Shown here: piece by piece, positions 1 to 11,630 of the stretch
Position numbering within the stretch: the stretch's first letter is position 1
Layout: each line of letters opens with the position of its first letter
Assembly (NCBI RefSeq): GCF_000471905.2
Contig: NW_006499883.1
Location: forward strand, 3,339,468-3,403,467
Length of the DNA stretch: 64,000 nucleotides
DNA from: Amborella trichopoda
Taxonomy: Eukaryota; Streptophyta; Magnoliopsida; Amborellales; Amborellaceae
Reading direction: 5' to 3'
Translations under genes and position numbers: made by a program
Notes under the pieces: model-generated
The model's database searches: none
Seen by the model: the letters and a program-made list of their open reading frames with translations, nothing else
What the model was told of the DNA's origin: nothing

Positions 1-307
1 AATAATTCTATGTTTATCCTTTTGTGTGATGTAAATTAAATGTTGAATGGCGGTTCATGCAGGGAAAGAACATATCAATATTCGCATATTCATTCAAAAA
101 CATGAAAATTCTTAATGGAGTACCCTCATTTTTTATTGAATTCCTAAAAAACAATATTTATAATGAATTTTAATAATTTTTTCGGATTTTTTTGAAGCTT
201 TATTCTGACCGATTCACCCGATTCCCGATTCGGATCGCCGATTCGTCCATCCGGATTGGTTTTTTGAAAGTCCGATCCGGGTCACCGATCCGGTTTTTAA
301 ACCATTG
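1..307. mobile_element. hAT-like non-autonomous DNA transposon, one terminal part
   Basis: The + strand ends at ...AAACCATTG (307). Read from the other strand this end begins CAATGGTTTAAAAACCGG, the style of the hAT terminal inverted repeats at 4447 and 19936. Positions 60-300 are the diverged inverse of 4447-4700, including the subterminal GGATCGG/CCGATCC motifs. The other end lies outside the window, so the target duplication cannot be checked. No transposase coding is visible. Confidence 0.6.
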
Positions 308-1423
308 GGATGAAGTAAAGAAGAAATAGTAAAAATGCACACAAATTCAAGAGAAATGTTGAGAGAATATTGATATATGTACAAGAAACAACCACTACAC
401 ATTGCTACAAAGGATGACAAATGGAGTTTATTACTCAAACAGATTAACACCAACATCACGAATCAATCATTGTTTGAGTCCTGAAACCAGAGAAAGAGCT
501 TTAATCAATAGGTCCAAGGGTGAGAGAAAGGGATGGTAACTTTGAAGAACAGGTCCAAGGGTAAGAGAAAGAGATGGATGGGGTAAAAGAAAAGCAATAG
601 AAGAGAGATCTAGAATTTACTAATAGAGAAAGAGAAATCTCGTACGTAGCAGACCAGATTGGAAGCTTTTGGGGGGAGTGTGGAGATCTTCCAGTGGTGG
701 AAGACCAAATTAGGTGATGGAGATATTGTGTTTTTGCACAACTCAGATATGAGGCAAGATAGGGAACCCTTTCTCAAATCTAATTTTTTAAAGGACAAAA
801 AGTCCTATCACAATTTTATCTATTGTATTTGATTAAATTTAAATTGGGTTTTAAATCAATATTTGTTGAGTATGGTGAGGAAAGTACCTTAACAAATCAT
901 ATACAGACGCACACACATACACACACTAAATTACCAAGCTGAACTTTAGGGTTGGCCATGTGTCGCAAAATAAAATCAGACCCTATAAATAGAGGTAAAG
1001 TAAGGTACATGTCCTAGAAATTGAGGGCTATTTTAGAAACTTTATATGGATGGATCTGGTTATCATAATCTAATGCATCTTTTAGAAAAGATAAATTCCG
1101 ATTTTTAGAAATTGAATATATCATCATCATCCTAGTTTTATCTAAACTATTTTGGGTGTGCTACACAAATTATGTTTCATCATTCTACTTTAACAAGGGT
1201 CATACTCTCAGTCAACGATAAGTTTCCCAATTTTTTTGAATAAAAAAATATAGCAAGAAAGTCTGATAAGTTATGGAGAGAATTTAAGAGAGAGGTATGT
1301 AGTGTTTGCATGAGAGAAAGAGCATCAGAGAAGGACAGGGGGCATGGGTAAAGAGAGAGAGGGGGCTTTAAATGAGGGCATGAGGGGGAGGGGGAGGGGG
1401 TGGGGGTGGGGTGGGTTGGGTTG
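308..1423. other. Intergenic stretch with purine-rich tract, no gene seen
   Basis: AT-rich DNA with no convincing coding region. From about 1270 to 1425 the + strand becomes strongly purine-rich (GAGA runs and G-runs) up to the start of the copia 5' LTR. Short open frames here are low-complexity or antisense to repeats. Confidence 0.5.
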
Positions 1424-1656
1424 GGATTAATAAAAATAAAATTAAAAAAAAATAGAAAAGTGTATTGCTAGTTGTTCTTTCATTTTAAGAGGAGAATAAA
1501 ACAAGATAAGAAAATGTATATTGCTTGTAACAACATAAGAATGTGTGGATTATACCATTGTATCACTATTATATATACAATGAAAAGAACCACCACAAAT
1601 TAGTGTAGGGTACAATTATCTTTTCAAAAATTCTTTTCTCTCTCTAAAATTCTTCA
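1424..1656 (+). repeat. 5' LTR of the copia element
   Basis: About 230 bp, similar along its length to 10311-10544. Shared blocks include AAGTGTATTGCTA, TGTGGATTATACCATTGTAT and ACCACAAATTAGTGT. It ends ...TTCTTCA at 1656, directly before the primer site. The left edge is blurred by the preceding purine tract, so the start is approximate. Confidence 0.75.
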
Positions 1657-1669
1657 TGGTATCAAAGCA
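1657..1669 (+). other. Primer binding site of the copia element
   Basis: TGGTATCAAAGCA starts immediately after the 5' LTR. It differs by one base from the usual plant retroelement site complementary to initiator tRNA-Met (TGGTATCAGAGC). Confidence 0.75.
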
Positions 1670-2239
1670 TCACCGATCTTCTCGGTCTTCTATCTTGAAA
1701 TAGTTTCTCTCAATCCGACGCAGGTAGAAACCTCCTCCTTTTTTATTTTTTATTTTTTTATTTTTTTATTTCTAGATGGTTGGCGTTACAACATTAAAGG
1801 AGCTCCATAATATCCAACGTTACTGGATTTTGCAACAACAAGAGATCGTTAATAGCATTTCATAAAACTTGAAGATAAAGAAACCCATCTATTCTTGTCC
1901 AATACTTCATATGTCCATCTTAGGTTTTCTATCTTTCTCATATTTGTCAAAGCCATTCACAATTGTTTTTATTTTATTTTAGTTTCCCCACTACTTTTTC
2001 ACATCCCCAATATCCATCTAAAAGTACTCACCACTCTCACATTCTTTATATCCATCGAAACCCACTATCTCTTCCCCTCATAAAATCTCTAAGGCCACCC
2101 TTTATCTTTCTCTCTCTAAATCCATAAGGCTAGAGATCCGTATTTGATCTTAGCGATCGAATGGGTACTCTATCCTCAATAGAAAACTATATCCTCAATA
2201 GCAAACTATCTCTATCCCTCGACCCTTAACATAGGAAAT

Positions 2240-3295
2240 TTGGTGTCAATTAAATTAACACAGAAGAACTATCTATTATGGGAAACCCAAATACTATCAT
2301 TGATTGAGAGTCAGCAACTTTTTGGATTTATTACAGGTGATTACCCTACATCAAGTCAAAATATTTCCTCTCCTGGTGGTAAAAGTGAAATAAAAAACCC
2401 AGATTACAAATTATGGCTAAAGTTCAATATGTTTCTTAAAGCCTGGATCACAGGGACACTATCAAAAGAGTGTCTCAGTCTTGTGGTTGGCCTTAAGACT
2501 TCTACAAAAGTATCGAAAGTTTTGAAGGATGCTTATGTAGGTAATTCTCAAGCTAGGGAGTTCCAACTTACTCAACAACTTCAACTATATAAGAAAGGAA
2601 ATTCAATATTCTCAAAATATATATGTAAATTCAAGAATATTTATTATGATTTAGCGGCCATTGGAAAACCTGTACCATATGAAAATAAGGTATTTTGGCT
2701 TTTTAATGGAGTTAGTCCAAAATATAAAAGTTTTGCTACCACTATGCTTAAAGCATTTGATTCCTTCCTATTTTGAAATTATACTTCTTCAAAGCCATGA
2801 GATTAGAAATCAGCCTCATGTCTTTGAAGAATACCTATGCCCAAATCAGAATATGGCTTTTACTGGACAACATAGAAATTTTAGACTTAACAGAGGTACT
2901 AAAATTTACAGAGGTAGAGGCATGCACAACTTTGGTGGTCAACTAGTTTTCAACTCTCTGGGGCATCGATTTACTCAAGCATGCCAGACCAATAATAGGG
3001 GACGTGGTGTGCCTCAAAGAAACCAAGAAAATAGTGGTATACCTATGCAACATGTGAATCAAATATTCTAACAAGATTCAACATGGATTTACTCAAGCAT
3101 TCCAGACCAATAATAGGGGACGTGGTGTGCCTCAAAGAAACCAAGAAAATAGTGGTATACCTATGCAACATGTGAATCAAATATTCTAACAAGATTCACA
3201 GATATAGCAATCAGCTCAGACACCCCAGAAAAAGTGTCAAATTTGTAAAAAATTTAGATATACTGCATTAAAGTGTTGGCACCAATTCAATTATA
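2240..3295 (+). pseudogene. copia gag remnant with degenerate zinc knuckle
   Basis: The frame from 2240 encodes a typical copia gag start (KLTQKNYLLWETQILSLIES) and runs about 178 codons before a frameshift near 2660-2780. The second frame covers a basic, Arg/Gly-rich stretch. A zinc knuckle follows at about 3232-3280, reading CQICKKFRYTALKC. The expected His of the CX2CX4HX4C pattern is Tyr, so metal binding is probably lost. A 118-bp tandem duplication lies between the basic region and the knuckle. Not functional. Confidence 0.75.
2969..3198 (+). repeat. 118-bp tandem duplication inside copia gag
   Basis: Two adjacent copies (2969-3086 and 3087-3198, the second slightly short) are nearly identical, both running from ATTTACTCAAGCAT to AACAAGATTCA. 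One of the few clear differences is CATGCC versus CATTCC. 118 is not a multiple of 3, so the duplication shifts the gag frame. It must be younger than the general decay of the element. Confidence 0.9.
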
Positions 3296-3349
3296 TATAC
3301 CAAAAAAAATTCCTCTTGTTGCAATGACTACCAAATTTTTAAGACTCAA

Positions 3350-4438
3350 AATGGTTCCCAGACACTGGTGCATCAACTCATATAACATAAGACCTAGGTA
3401 AACTGCAAAACCTTCGCCCTCATGGTTAGCAATGGTGAACAATTGACTATTTCACATGGTGGTGGTGCAAATATCGATGTTGGGTGTGATAGAATTAATA
3501 TTTCTAATGTTCTTTTTGTGTCAAAGGTGGAAAAGAATTTACAATTTGTTAGTCAGTTTTCAAAAGATTTTCCTTGTATATTTTAGTTCTCATCAAATAG
3601 ATTTTGGATTAAGAAAATGAGCACGGGGAGAACTCTAGCCAGCAAGAATAGAAAGGGCGAACTTCATGTACTTGAGGATGTGAAGGAACCGTTCTAACTG
3701 AAATAAGAAAACATCAAAAGACATGTAGCATCAACGAATCGGACATTCTCAAAATAAAGTAGTTCATTACGTAGAATATTTACAATTGATTAATGTTGAT
3801 GCATGAAATAAATCTCATTATGTTTGTGCTAGTTGTTAGATGGGAAAAATTTTAAACTCTTGTTTAGTAGTACTGATAAGACCTTTACAAAACCTATTTT
3901 TAAGATTCATTTAGATTTATGGGGTCCTACTCCAATTTATCTAATCAGAGTTATCGCTTTTATGTGGTTTGTGGATGATTACACTCGATTTTTTTGGATT
4001 TATCATTTGAAAAGAAAATCTAAAATTTTCTCTGCATTTGTGAAATTTCGTCGTGTGGTTGAAAGGAGATTTGAGAAAAGAATTTGAATTTTTCAATGTA
4101 ATGGGGGTGGTGAGTATGCTAAGAAAGAATTCATTGCTCATCTTATTGAGAATGGAATTATGCAACAAATATCATGTCTGGGAACCCCTAAACAACATAG
4201 AATAGCTGAAAGGAAATATATAAATATTATAGAATTGGGTCTTACAATGTTGTTTTATGTTGGAATTCCTAAATGGTTTTGGGTTGAAGCTTTTCATACT
4301 GCAGGCATTCTAATAAACAAGATTCCCTCAATCAATTTACGAATGGATTCACCATATTCTTTGTTATTTGGCTGCGTATCAGACTATTCTTCACTCCGGA
4401 TTTTTGGTTGTCGGTGTTTTTCATACCTCGAGGCTATG
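3350..4438 (+). pseudogene. copia pol remnant: protease and N-terminal integrase
   Basis: The protease motif WFPDTGASTHIT is at about 3350-3388. The GAG-pre-integrase region follows at 3700-3840 with frameshifts. The integrase core starts at about 3905 (HLDLWGP, first catalytic Asp) and continues to 4438. The second catalytic Asp region reads CNGGGEY, Asn in place of Asp. The Glu block reads HRIAERK, with Glu retained. The region breaks at the hAT insertion and resumes at 6461 in the same reading frame. Confidence 0.8.
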
Positions 4439-5524
4439 CTACAAATCAGTGGTTTAAAAAACGGATCGGTGACCTGGATCGGGCATCCCAAAAATTGATC
4501 TGGATCGTCGAATCGGTGATCCGGATTAGGAATCGGGCCGAATAGCTCAAATTAAGCGTTAAAAAAATTCAAAAAAATTATTAAAATTCATTATAAATGT
4601 TGTTGTTTAGGAATCCAATAAGAAATGGGGGTACTACATTATTAACTTTCATTGTTTTCATTTATGAATATTGAAATGTTCTTTCCCTATATGAACTTAT
4701 GTTGACCATTAAATTTACGGAACACAAAAGAAATTGTAAAATTATCATGGATTAAGTATATAACCATATATAGACTACAATAAAGAGTTACCTAAATCGA
4801 TGAAAAATTGGCCACTAAAACCCTAATCCGCTAAAAAAAACCAAATTATTACAACCTAACTAACTGTAATATTATATACCAACAACATTTTAATATTATT
4901 TTATTATATAAATAATAATAAATCCAAAATATTTTATAATATCATCTAATTTAAAATGTATTATTGACAATTGTAAGAAAAATAGTACACTACATGATTT
5001 ATAATACAAAAATTAACAAATAAAATAAAAGATTTGGTTATCAATATAGAAATTATTAGAATGCGTACCAATTTTCTTTAATTTTTTAGGTTTCTAGAAT
5101 AAATTAGTGGAAGAGATTGTTAGTAGACAGAGAGAGATTTCAAATGGCCTCATTGTATGAATCATATCTTTAAATTAATATTACTAAATTTATGTTAAAG
5201 ACCATCATGTTATAAAAATAAAAAATATAATTAGACCATTTATTCCTAGGTTGCATTAAGAAATACCTTTTATTTTTTTTGACAAGAAATACTTATTGTG
5301 TTATCTTTTATTTCTTTTTACAAGAAAAATATGATACTTGTTGATTATCTTCTTCTTCTTTTTTTGAAAAAAGAAGAAAATGTTGTACTACATTTTTTTT
5401 GCTTGTTGTATTACTTTTTTTTTTTTTTTACAAGAAAAATAAAAAAATGATGCTGCCAAAGTACATTTTATTTTTTTATGCCTTTTGTTTTATTTTTTTG
5501 CAAGAAATACTTGTTATATTACCT

Positions 5525-5802
5525 TGTATTTTTTTTACAAGAAAAAATAAAAAAATGTTGTATTATCTTTTTTATCTTTATCTTGAAAAGCCTTTTATTT
5601 TCTATTTTTTCTATTTTTTTACAACAGTATTTTCTGCCTTTGTTTATATTTTCGACAACAAATTGTATTTTTTTTACAAGAAAAATAAAAAAATGTTGTA
5701 TTTTTTTTTTATCTTTATCTTGAAAGGCCTTTTATTTTATATTTTTTCTATTTTTTTACAACAGTATTTTTTGCCTTTGTTTATTTTTTTGACAACAAAA
5801 AT
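5525..5802 (+). repeat. Two-copy 139-bp tandem repeat inside the hAT element
   Basis: Units begin TGTATTTTTTTTACAAGAAA at 5525 and 5664. They match over a T-rich body containing ATCTTTATCTTGAAA(A/G)GCC and TTTTTACAACAGTATTTT. The low-complexity open frames here are by-products of the T-rich sequence and do not look like genes. Confidence 0.8.
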
Positions 5803-5808
5803 TTTTTT

Positions 5809-6005
5809 GTTGTGCGCTAAGGGGTTCGAACTAAAAAAAAATTTTGTTGTGCGCTAAGGCTAAGGGGTTCGAACTCAAAAAAAAATTTGTTGTGCGCTAA
5901 GGGGTTTGAACTCAAAAAAATTTTGGTTGTGCGCTAAGGGGTTCAAACCCTAGACATCCAATTTTTGGTTGTGCGTTAAGGGGTTCAAACCCTAGAAGTC
6001 CACCG
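5809..6005 (+). repeat. Five-unit array GTTGTGCGCTAAGGGGTTC inside the hAT element
   Basis: Units start at 5809, 5846, 5889, 5926 and 5968, spaced 37-43 bp. Each has GTTGTGCG(C/T)TAAGG followed by GGTT(C/T)(G/A)AAC and an A-rich spacer. The second unit has an extra CTAAGG. The GGTTCRAAC core resembles a tRNA/SINE internal B box, but no A box or cloverleaf was recognised. Confidence 0.75.
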
Positions 6006-6460
6006 CAAAATCCGTGTTGTCAACCAACACGGCCTCATCGGTTCATGTGATTTTATTTGATTCTATAATAATATATATTCAAACATCTTGCTTTAATGAT
6101 TTTTTGTGGGAATTGTCCCATATCGAATGATGAGTGTCGCTTGGTTCTCTATAAAGTTCTTTGTAATTGATACTCCAATGTGTGTGTAGAAAAGCAAGGG
6201 GGAAGACATGTGAGGTGAGTTACCACGTGTTGCTCCCGTGAGGCAGCCACGTGTTGCTCTCGTGAGGCGGACACGTGTTAACCCAAAAATTACATATTTT
6301 TTCGGTGAAACTTGCGATTCACTATTGGGAATTGCCCGGTTCTCTCTGGACACGGGCGATTCCCGGTTTTTTCGTGGAACCGGCTCGATAACATACGATT
6401 CCCGAGTAGAACCGGGGGAGTCCGGCTCGACTCGGCGAGTTTTCAAACACTGCTATAAAT

Positions 6461-7435
6461 AAATTATGCCATCATTCTCTTCCATGTGTATTTTTAAGTT
6501 ACAATATGCATCATAAATGTTACAAATGTTTGCATCGACCCACAAGGAGAGTTTATATCTAGACACGTTGTATTTGATGAAAATATATATCCTTATATTA
6601 ACCACAATTTTTTGTTTGATAATGCTCAGGTTCAAGGGGAGTTGTCTACCTATGCAAAATGTTCAAAGTGTTATGAGCCTAACATACAGACTCCCTCATC
6701 TTCTGATTCATTACCTCCACATAAACTACCTATATGGGATGCCCTTGATGTATCTAGTCCCTCAAGTCTAGCTTTGCCCGTTACCATTGATAACTCTCCG
6801 ACTTCTTTTATAGAGGAAGATGTCACCACTGCAACACCAATCCAAGATGTTCTGGATGATGTAACACACAGTCATGGTGCTAAAAATATTATTACTCAAT
6901 AAACAATTCAACCTAATCTTTTACCAGCCTATGAGCATTCTCGTCATCATATGGTCACAAGATCTCAAGATGGTACTTGAAGATGTCGTATTCTCCCATC
7001 CATGGCAGCAATCTCAACTGCTTCTGGTTTTGAAGTTATCCCTTCTAAACCTAAAACCATTAAGTCTGTCTTGGGTTATCCGGGTTGGCATCGTACAATG
7101 GAAGAAGAAATGGAAGCCCTGCATGTTAACTCAACTTGGAAGCTAGTTCCATGCGTTCCATATATGAATATTGTTGGTTGTCGTTGGGTCTATAAGACTA
7201 AATTAAAGTCTGATGGTAGTCTCGAGAGACTTTCAATGGCCAAATTAGTTGCTAAGGGATACAAATCAAGTTGTTGGAATTGATTTTTCCGAAATATTCA
7301 GTCATGTTATTAAGCATGTTAGAATTCATATTATACTCACCATAGCTAGTGTGCGTCACTAACCCATCAAACAACTTGATGTGAAAAATGCTTTCCTGCA
7401 TGGTTTTCTTAAGGAACATGTATTTATAGTATAAA
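6461..7435 (+). pseudogene. copia pol remnant: C-terminal integrase and N-terminal reverse transcriptase
   Basis: It continues the integrase-RT linker after the hAT insertion; the words RRVYISRHVVFDENIY-like can be read across small frame changes around 6540-6600. A Ser/Pro-rich linker at 6620-6900 follows. RT starts at about 7020 with PGWHRTMEEEMEALHVNSTW and CRWVYKTKLKSDGS, then a frameshift near 7265, then QLDVKNAFLHGFLKEHVF (the first RT Asp is present). The frame is broken by a stop and then by the next insertion. Confidence 0.8.
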
Positions 7436-9540
7436 ATGTTGGGTGTGTTTGCAGTCACATACGAGGGCCAGATGGATTTTGATAATGATATGACAACCAA
7501 GCTTCATACGAGGCTTAATGAAATACCTCATGTGATGCAAATATATGATATGATCAAAATCTATCATTTGAAAGGCTTGATATGCCTAAGGGAATTTTGA
7601 CTCATCGATTAGTCTTTAAAAGTCCTAACCCACGATTGATAGTGCCAAAAGCCCGTCATCTAGACATATTCAAGGTTGACACAAATGGTGAAGCCATCTC
7701 TTTTTGAGACAGGTTCTAGGATACATATACTCCTAAAGCTTTATGTATGCCTATCCATGTGATATGTGGAGGAATAGATACGGTTTAATGTTGGCATCCA
7801 TCATTGGTTATGCACATAAGCTATAAGTTGCGATCAATAATGAGAGATCATGAAGATGTTTCTATTTGAGACAGAGTTCCAGAATGTACATATTCCCTGG
7901 TACATAAATGGCTTTCCATTGGATACTGGAGGAGTTATGGGAGAGATGTGATGTGACTCTTTAAAAAGATCCATTGTCTGTTGAAATAATGGGGCTTTGA
8001 CTGATGGAGCATAAAGGAAACTTCGTCATAATATGTTGAGGTGAATTCCTAAATATATTAAGGCCTCATGTGCCTTAAGGTCCAAGGTGATATGACTTGG
8101 GCGATGTTTAGACGTGGCTTAACCTATATCCGTATCCACCATCAGTTCGGATATGCCTTAATTGACACCCCAAAGCTCAATGCCTTCGGGACCAAATTGA
8201 GACTTTCAAGAAACCATGTCGGAATGCTATAACTTTTTTTCTTTAAGTTTCGTATTGGTCGAAGGTTGGATAGCTCGAGGGGTGGAGCTTCAAAGCCACA
8301 TGTCTCGTGCGTTCCAAGCATGACAATATTCGACTTATGATATTGTAATTTCTCATTTACTGTGAGGAATTTTCCAAGAAATCAAGACCGTTGGATACTC
8401 GATCCAATCACCCTTAAAAGGTGTGGAAATATTCTACGAAGAAGAATAAAAAATATTCAGCGGGGCAAATAGAAAGGTAAATCGACGAGTAATAAAAAAG
8501 GAGGATATATCCTAGTTTTTCTCTTTAGACAACTCAACTAATCTGCAAGATTGCATATTTAAAAATTAAAAAGAAAGATTGTTGGCCACATCAGATGGGC
8601 GTGAATTTAAATTCGCGAATGGTTAAGGGTTGACCATATAGGATAAGCACAAATTCAAAGTTTGCTTGTGAATGAGATTGGGGTTGAGAGATTTACCAGC
8701 GGTTTTAAAACTCGCATGAAGCCTTGAGTTCAAAATTCAAATCCATGAAATTCGTTCATTTGAACTAGAAGATTAGCTCACAAATTCTCATTCACATAGA
8801 AGATAAGGACAAAGCAAGGATCCAACGTGAAGGTGAGGAAGAGGATAAACATCAACAAGAAATCAACGATGGAGATGATATTTTGTGGTTTTCAAATAAA
8901 GATTGAATATTAGCACCTAAAAAAGGTTATAAAAGCTAGGTGAATAGATGAGAACAAGGCTCACATATTTTTCCTAAAGATAGGTTCTCTTTGAGAGAAT
9001 ATATCTCATAGGTTGATCAAGTACTGAGATAAAGTGAGGAAAGAGAGAAGAAAGAGAAAAGAGAAAAGAGAAAAGAGAAAAGAGAAAGAAATCGATTACA
9101 TGATCTGAGATTGCCGCTTGAGGCCCATTTTCTGATAGGGAAAACGATGTAGGATTAACATCCCTACTATAGATCAGGTATATGGGCTGATATCCCATCC
9201 GATGTTATCTCCTTTTATATGTTTGTACATCTTATTTTATAAAAACCAATGTATAGGTCTTAAGGCTATAATCAAGAGTAGTTGGCCTTATTTAGCTTTT
9301 ATCGTTTTATTTGGTCAATGTAAATTGTAACAGGGAATTAAACTCCTGGAACTATTCCGTTCCTAGTATATAATATAAAAAACCTGTATTTTCTATGATA
9401 TGGAATGCATGGGTGAATTTGGCCTTGAATGTGTTGTCATCTGGTAAAGCATTTAATTGGAGTCTCAACACGTGTTTTAATTATTTTGTCTTTTTAAAAC
9501 ATCGAATACCCCTTTTCTATACAGCAATTGACATTTCAGA
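7436..9540. mobile_element. Insertion inside copia RT, solo-LTR-like
   Basis: The copia RT frame stops at about 7435 after KEHVF and resumes at about 9545 with HGFESSKYPNHICKLRRALY, so about 2.1 kb was inserted. The inserted DNA starts TGTTGGGTGTG and shows no coding similarity, as in a solo LTR. A GA-rich stretch (about 9030-9090) and T/A-rich 3' part with TATATAATATAAAA lie inside. No clean target duplication was resolved; the right edge is uncertain by about 20 bp. Another non-coding element remains possible. Confidence 0.5.
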
Positions 9541-10300
9541 GCATCCAAAACCTCATGGATTTGAGAGCTCAAAATATCCAAATCATATTTGTAAATTAAG
9601 ACGAGCTTTATATGGTTTCAAGCAAGCGCCATGAGCCTCGTTTGATCGATTTGGTGCTTATTTATTATTATTGGGGTTTTATCGCAATATAATTGATTTA
9701 TCTGTATTTGTTTCTCGCACTACTCAAGGCACTATTATCCTTCCCCTTTATGTTGATTGTCCAACTTAGAAGACGATTTGCAATGAAAGATCTTGGACTT
9801 CTTCACTACTTTCTCGGTATCAAGGTATCTTATTTTTCAGGTAGAATTTTTCTCTCACAAAGCAAATATGCCCGGGATCTTTTTTATTGTGCTCAGATGC
9901 TTGGTGCCAAACCTATTTCAATACCAATGGCAATAAAGAATAATATTCGTGAGAATTCTGATCTATTTCGTGATCCATCTCTTTATCTGAGCATTGTTGG
10001 TGTCCTCCAATACAATACCATAACACGGCCTTTATGCATGCCCCTACAATTACATACTTTCAAGCAATTAAGCGCATTCTTCGTTTTCTCAATGGTACAC
10101 AGTCTTGTGGTATAATAATATTATCTGCCAATTCCCTTGAATTACATGCGTTCTCTAAGGCAAATTGGGCTGGGTGTCCAAACACTCGCCGTTCAACCAC
10201 TGATTTATGCACCTATATTGGTTCACCAAGCCTTTGTCACAATATATTTTTTGAGATCTTTGCTTCAAACTCGAGCTTCAAATGCCTCCTAAGCTGAGTT
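9541..10300 (+). pseudogene. copia pol remnant: reverse transcriptase C-terminus and RNase H start
   Basis: RT resumes with CKLRRALYGFKQAP (9590-9634), then a frameshift, the region where the YVDD box is expected (about 9750), and MKDLGLLHYFLGIKVSYFSGRIFLSQ (split over frames, 9783-9860). RNase H linker words RILRFLNGT and GCPNTRRSTTDLCTYIG follow at 10070-10220. The core of RNase H after this is missing: a deletion joins it to the polypurine tract TGAGGGGGAG before the 3' LTR. Confidence 0.8.
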
Positions 10301-10310
10301 TGAGGGGGAG

Positions 10311-10544
10311 TGATAGAAATAAAATTTAAATAAGATAGGACAGTGTATTGCTATAAGATAGGAAAGTGTATTGCCTTTTCCTTTTGAGAGGATAATGAAA
10401 CAATATAGGACAATGTATATTGCTTATAACAAGATAGACAAATGTGGATTATACCATTGTATAGACAATGAATAGAACCACTACAAATTAGTGTGAGGCA
10501 CAATTATCTTTTCAAAAGTTCATTTCTTTATCTAAAATTCTTCA
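10311..10544 (+). repeat. 3' LTR of the copia element
   Basis: Starts TGATAGAAAT directly after the polypurine tract and ends ...TTCTTCA. It matches the 5' LTR. A short internal repeat (ATAAGATAGGA...GTGTATTGC twice, about 10330-10372) makes it slightly different from the 5' copy. Confidence 0.8.
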
Positions 10545-11516
10545 AGGAAGAGATAAAGAGAGAGAGAGGATGTGAAAGAGGGGGAGGCAAGAGAGCGGGG
10601 GAATAAGAGAGAGAAAGAGTCAATAAGGGTGTGAGAGCGAGTGTGCTTTAGAGAGAGTTTGTGTGATATAAAGAGATGGCACATTAGTGTGCATGTTAGA
10701 GAGAGAGAGAGAGAGAGAGAGAGGGGTGGGGGGGGCAGAGAGGGAGGATGTGAAGTCAATAAGGGTGTGAGAGAGTGTGTGTTAAATGTAAAATTTTATG
10801 TTTCAGAAAATTAGTTTATATTACCAAAATTAGAGCACCAATTTAAAAAATTCCTAAGTTTTTTAAATTCTAATTTACTAATGTCTTATTTTATTATTGG
10901 ATTGTGAATGTTTATGGCTTTGAATTGTAATAATGGCCTATTTCTCCCTTTTTAAGGCTTTAAAACTACAAAACATCTATGTTGCTCACTCTATGTATGC
11001 CATTTTATTCGTGATGTTGTTTATTGATTGCTATATTTGTAGAAAAGACAATATCATTTACTTAAATTATTCAAAATTTTAACTTACATGCTAACTTTGC
11101 TACAAATATGTTTGAGATTCCAGATCTTCTATAGTTTTGAATTTTGAACTTCAAATGCTTCTTAATTATGTCCGTCTAATAATTGTTTTATTATAGGAAT
11201 TATTAATAGAAATTTATTTATTTGAAAATACGATGAATTACCAAATTTTCGCATAAAGAAATTTTAAATACTTCACAAAAAAATTATAGGTTCTTACTTT
11301 TTGGACTATTATAATGTAATTGCTCGCCCCAGGCTGGGGGCGACATTCGTGACGGCCGGCCCTTTGCCATCCTTAATGGGAAGCACATTCTCTGGATATT
11401 TCCACAAAGCTTCGGGGCATTTCTGTCAGTTTTCTAAAATCAAAACCCCAGCACATCTGACAAACAAATTTGAGCGTCTCTTCCGCAAGTCTCTCTCTCA
11501 TCACTCTCATGTCCCC
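10545..11516 (+). other. OM64 upstream region with GA-rich repeats
   Basis: From 10548 to 10780 the + strand is GA-rich with AGAGAG runs (for example 10698-10722), then AT-rich to 11290. From 11300 it is GC-richer, with pyrimidine-rich CTCTCTCTCATC near 11490, as expected for a plant 5' UTR. No separate gene is seen. A promoter probably lies here, but no TATA box can be placed with confidence. Confidence 0.4.
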
Positions 11517-11630
11517 ATGAGGGTTTTACCAGGGTTTTGACACTACTGCACTTTGTTTCTCTCTTTAAAGCCCTAATTAAAGCAAAAACCCAAATCCTAC
11601 CTTCTACGATTTATTCGGCTTTTCCAGTAT

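Larger units (their letters stand above)
4447..6452. mobile_element. Nested non-autonomous hAT element (2006 bp)
   Basis: Left end CAGTGGTTTAAAAAACGG (4447); right end, read on the - strand, CAGTGTTTGAAAACTCGC (from 6452). Flanks are CTACAAAT (4439-4446) and CTATAAAT (6453-6460), an 8-bp target duplication with one mismatch, as expected for hAT. Removing the element and one flank copy restores the copia integrase frame across the site, so both boundaries are supported independently. The interior has no transposase. It is AT-rich, with a 139-bp tandem duplication, a five-unit array with GGTTCGAAC motifs, and a GC-rich right arm rich in CACGTG. Confidence 0.88.
1424..10544 (+). mobile_element. 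Degenerate Ty1/copia LTR retrotransposon with two nested insertions
   Basis: Order seen: 5' LTR (about 1424-1656), tRNA-Met-type primer site, gag with a zinc-knuckle remnant, aspartic protease (DTGA), integrase, reverse transcriptase, RNase H remnant, polypurine tract (about 10301-10310), 3' LTR (10311-10544). This PR-INT-RT order defines copia. The reading frame is broken by stops and frameshifts throughout. Two later insertions split pol: a hAT element at 4447-6452 and a solo-LTR-like block at about 7436-9540. Without them the element would be about 5 kb, normal for copia. No clean 5-bp target duplication was found. Confidence 0.85.

Noticed and set aside
214..798. - strand frames at 214-459 and 610-798
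   Set aside because: The first overlaps the hAT end; the second lacks any recognisable similarity or gene context.
5399..5857. 152-codon Phe/Tyr/Leu-rich open frame
   Set aside because: Produced by T-rich tandem repeats within the hAT element.
5809..6005. tRNA genes or a SINE in the GGTTCGAAC array
   Set aside because: No A box, acceptor stem or cloverleaf could be built around the motifs.
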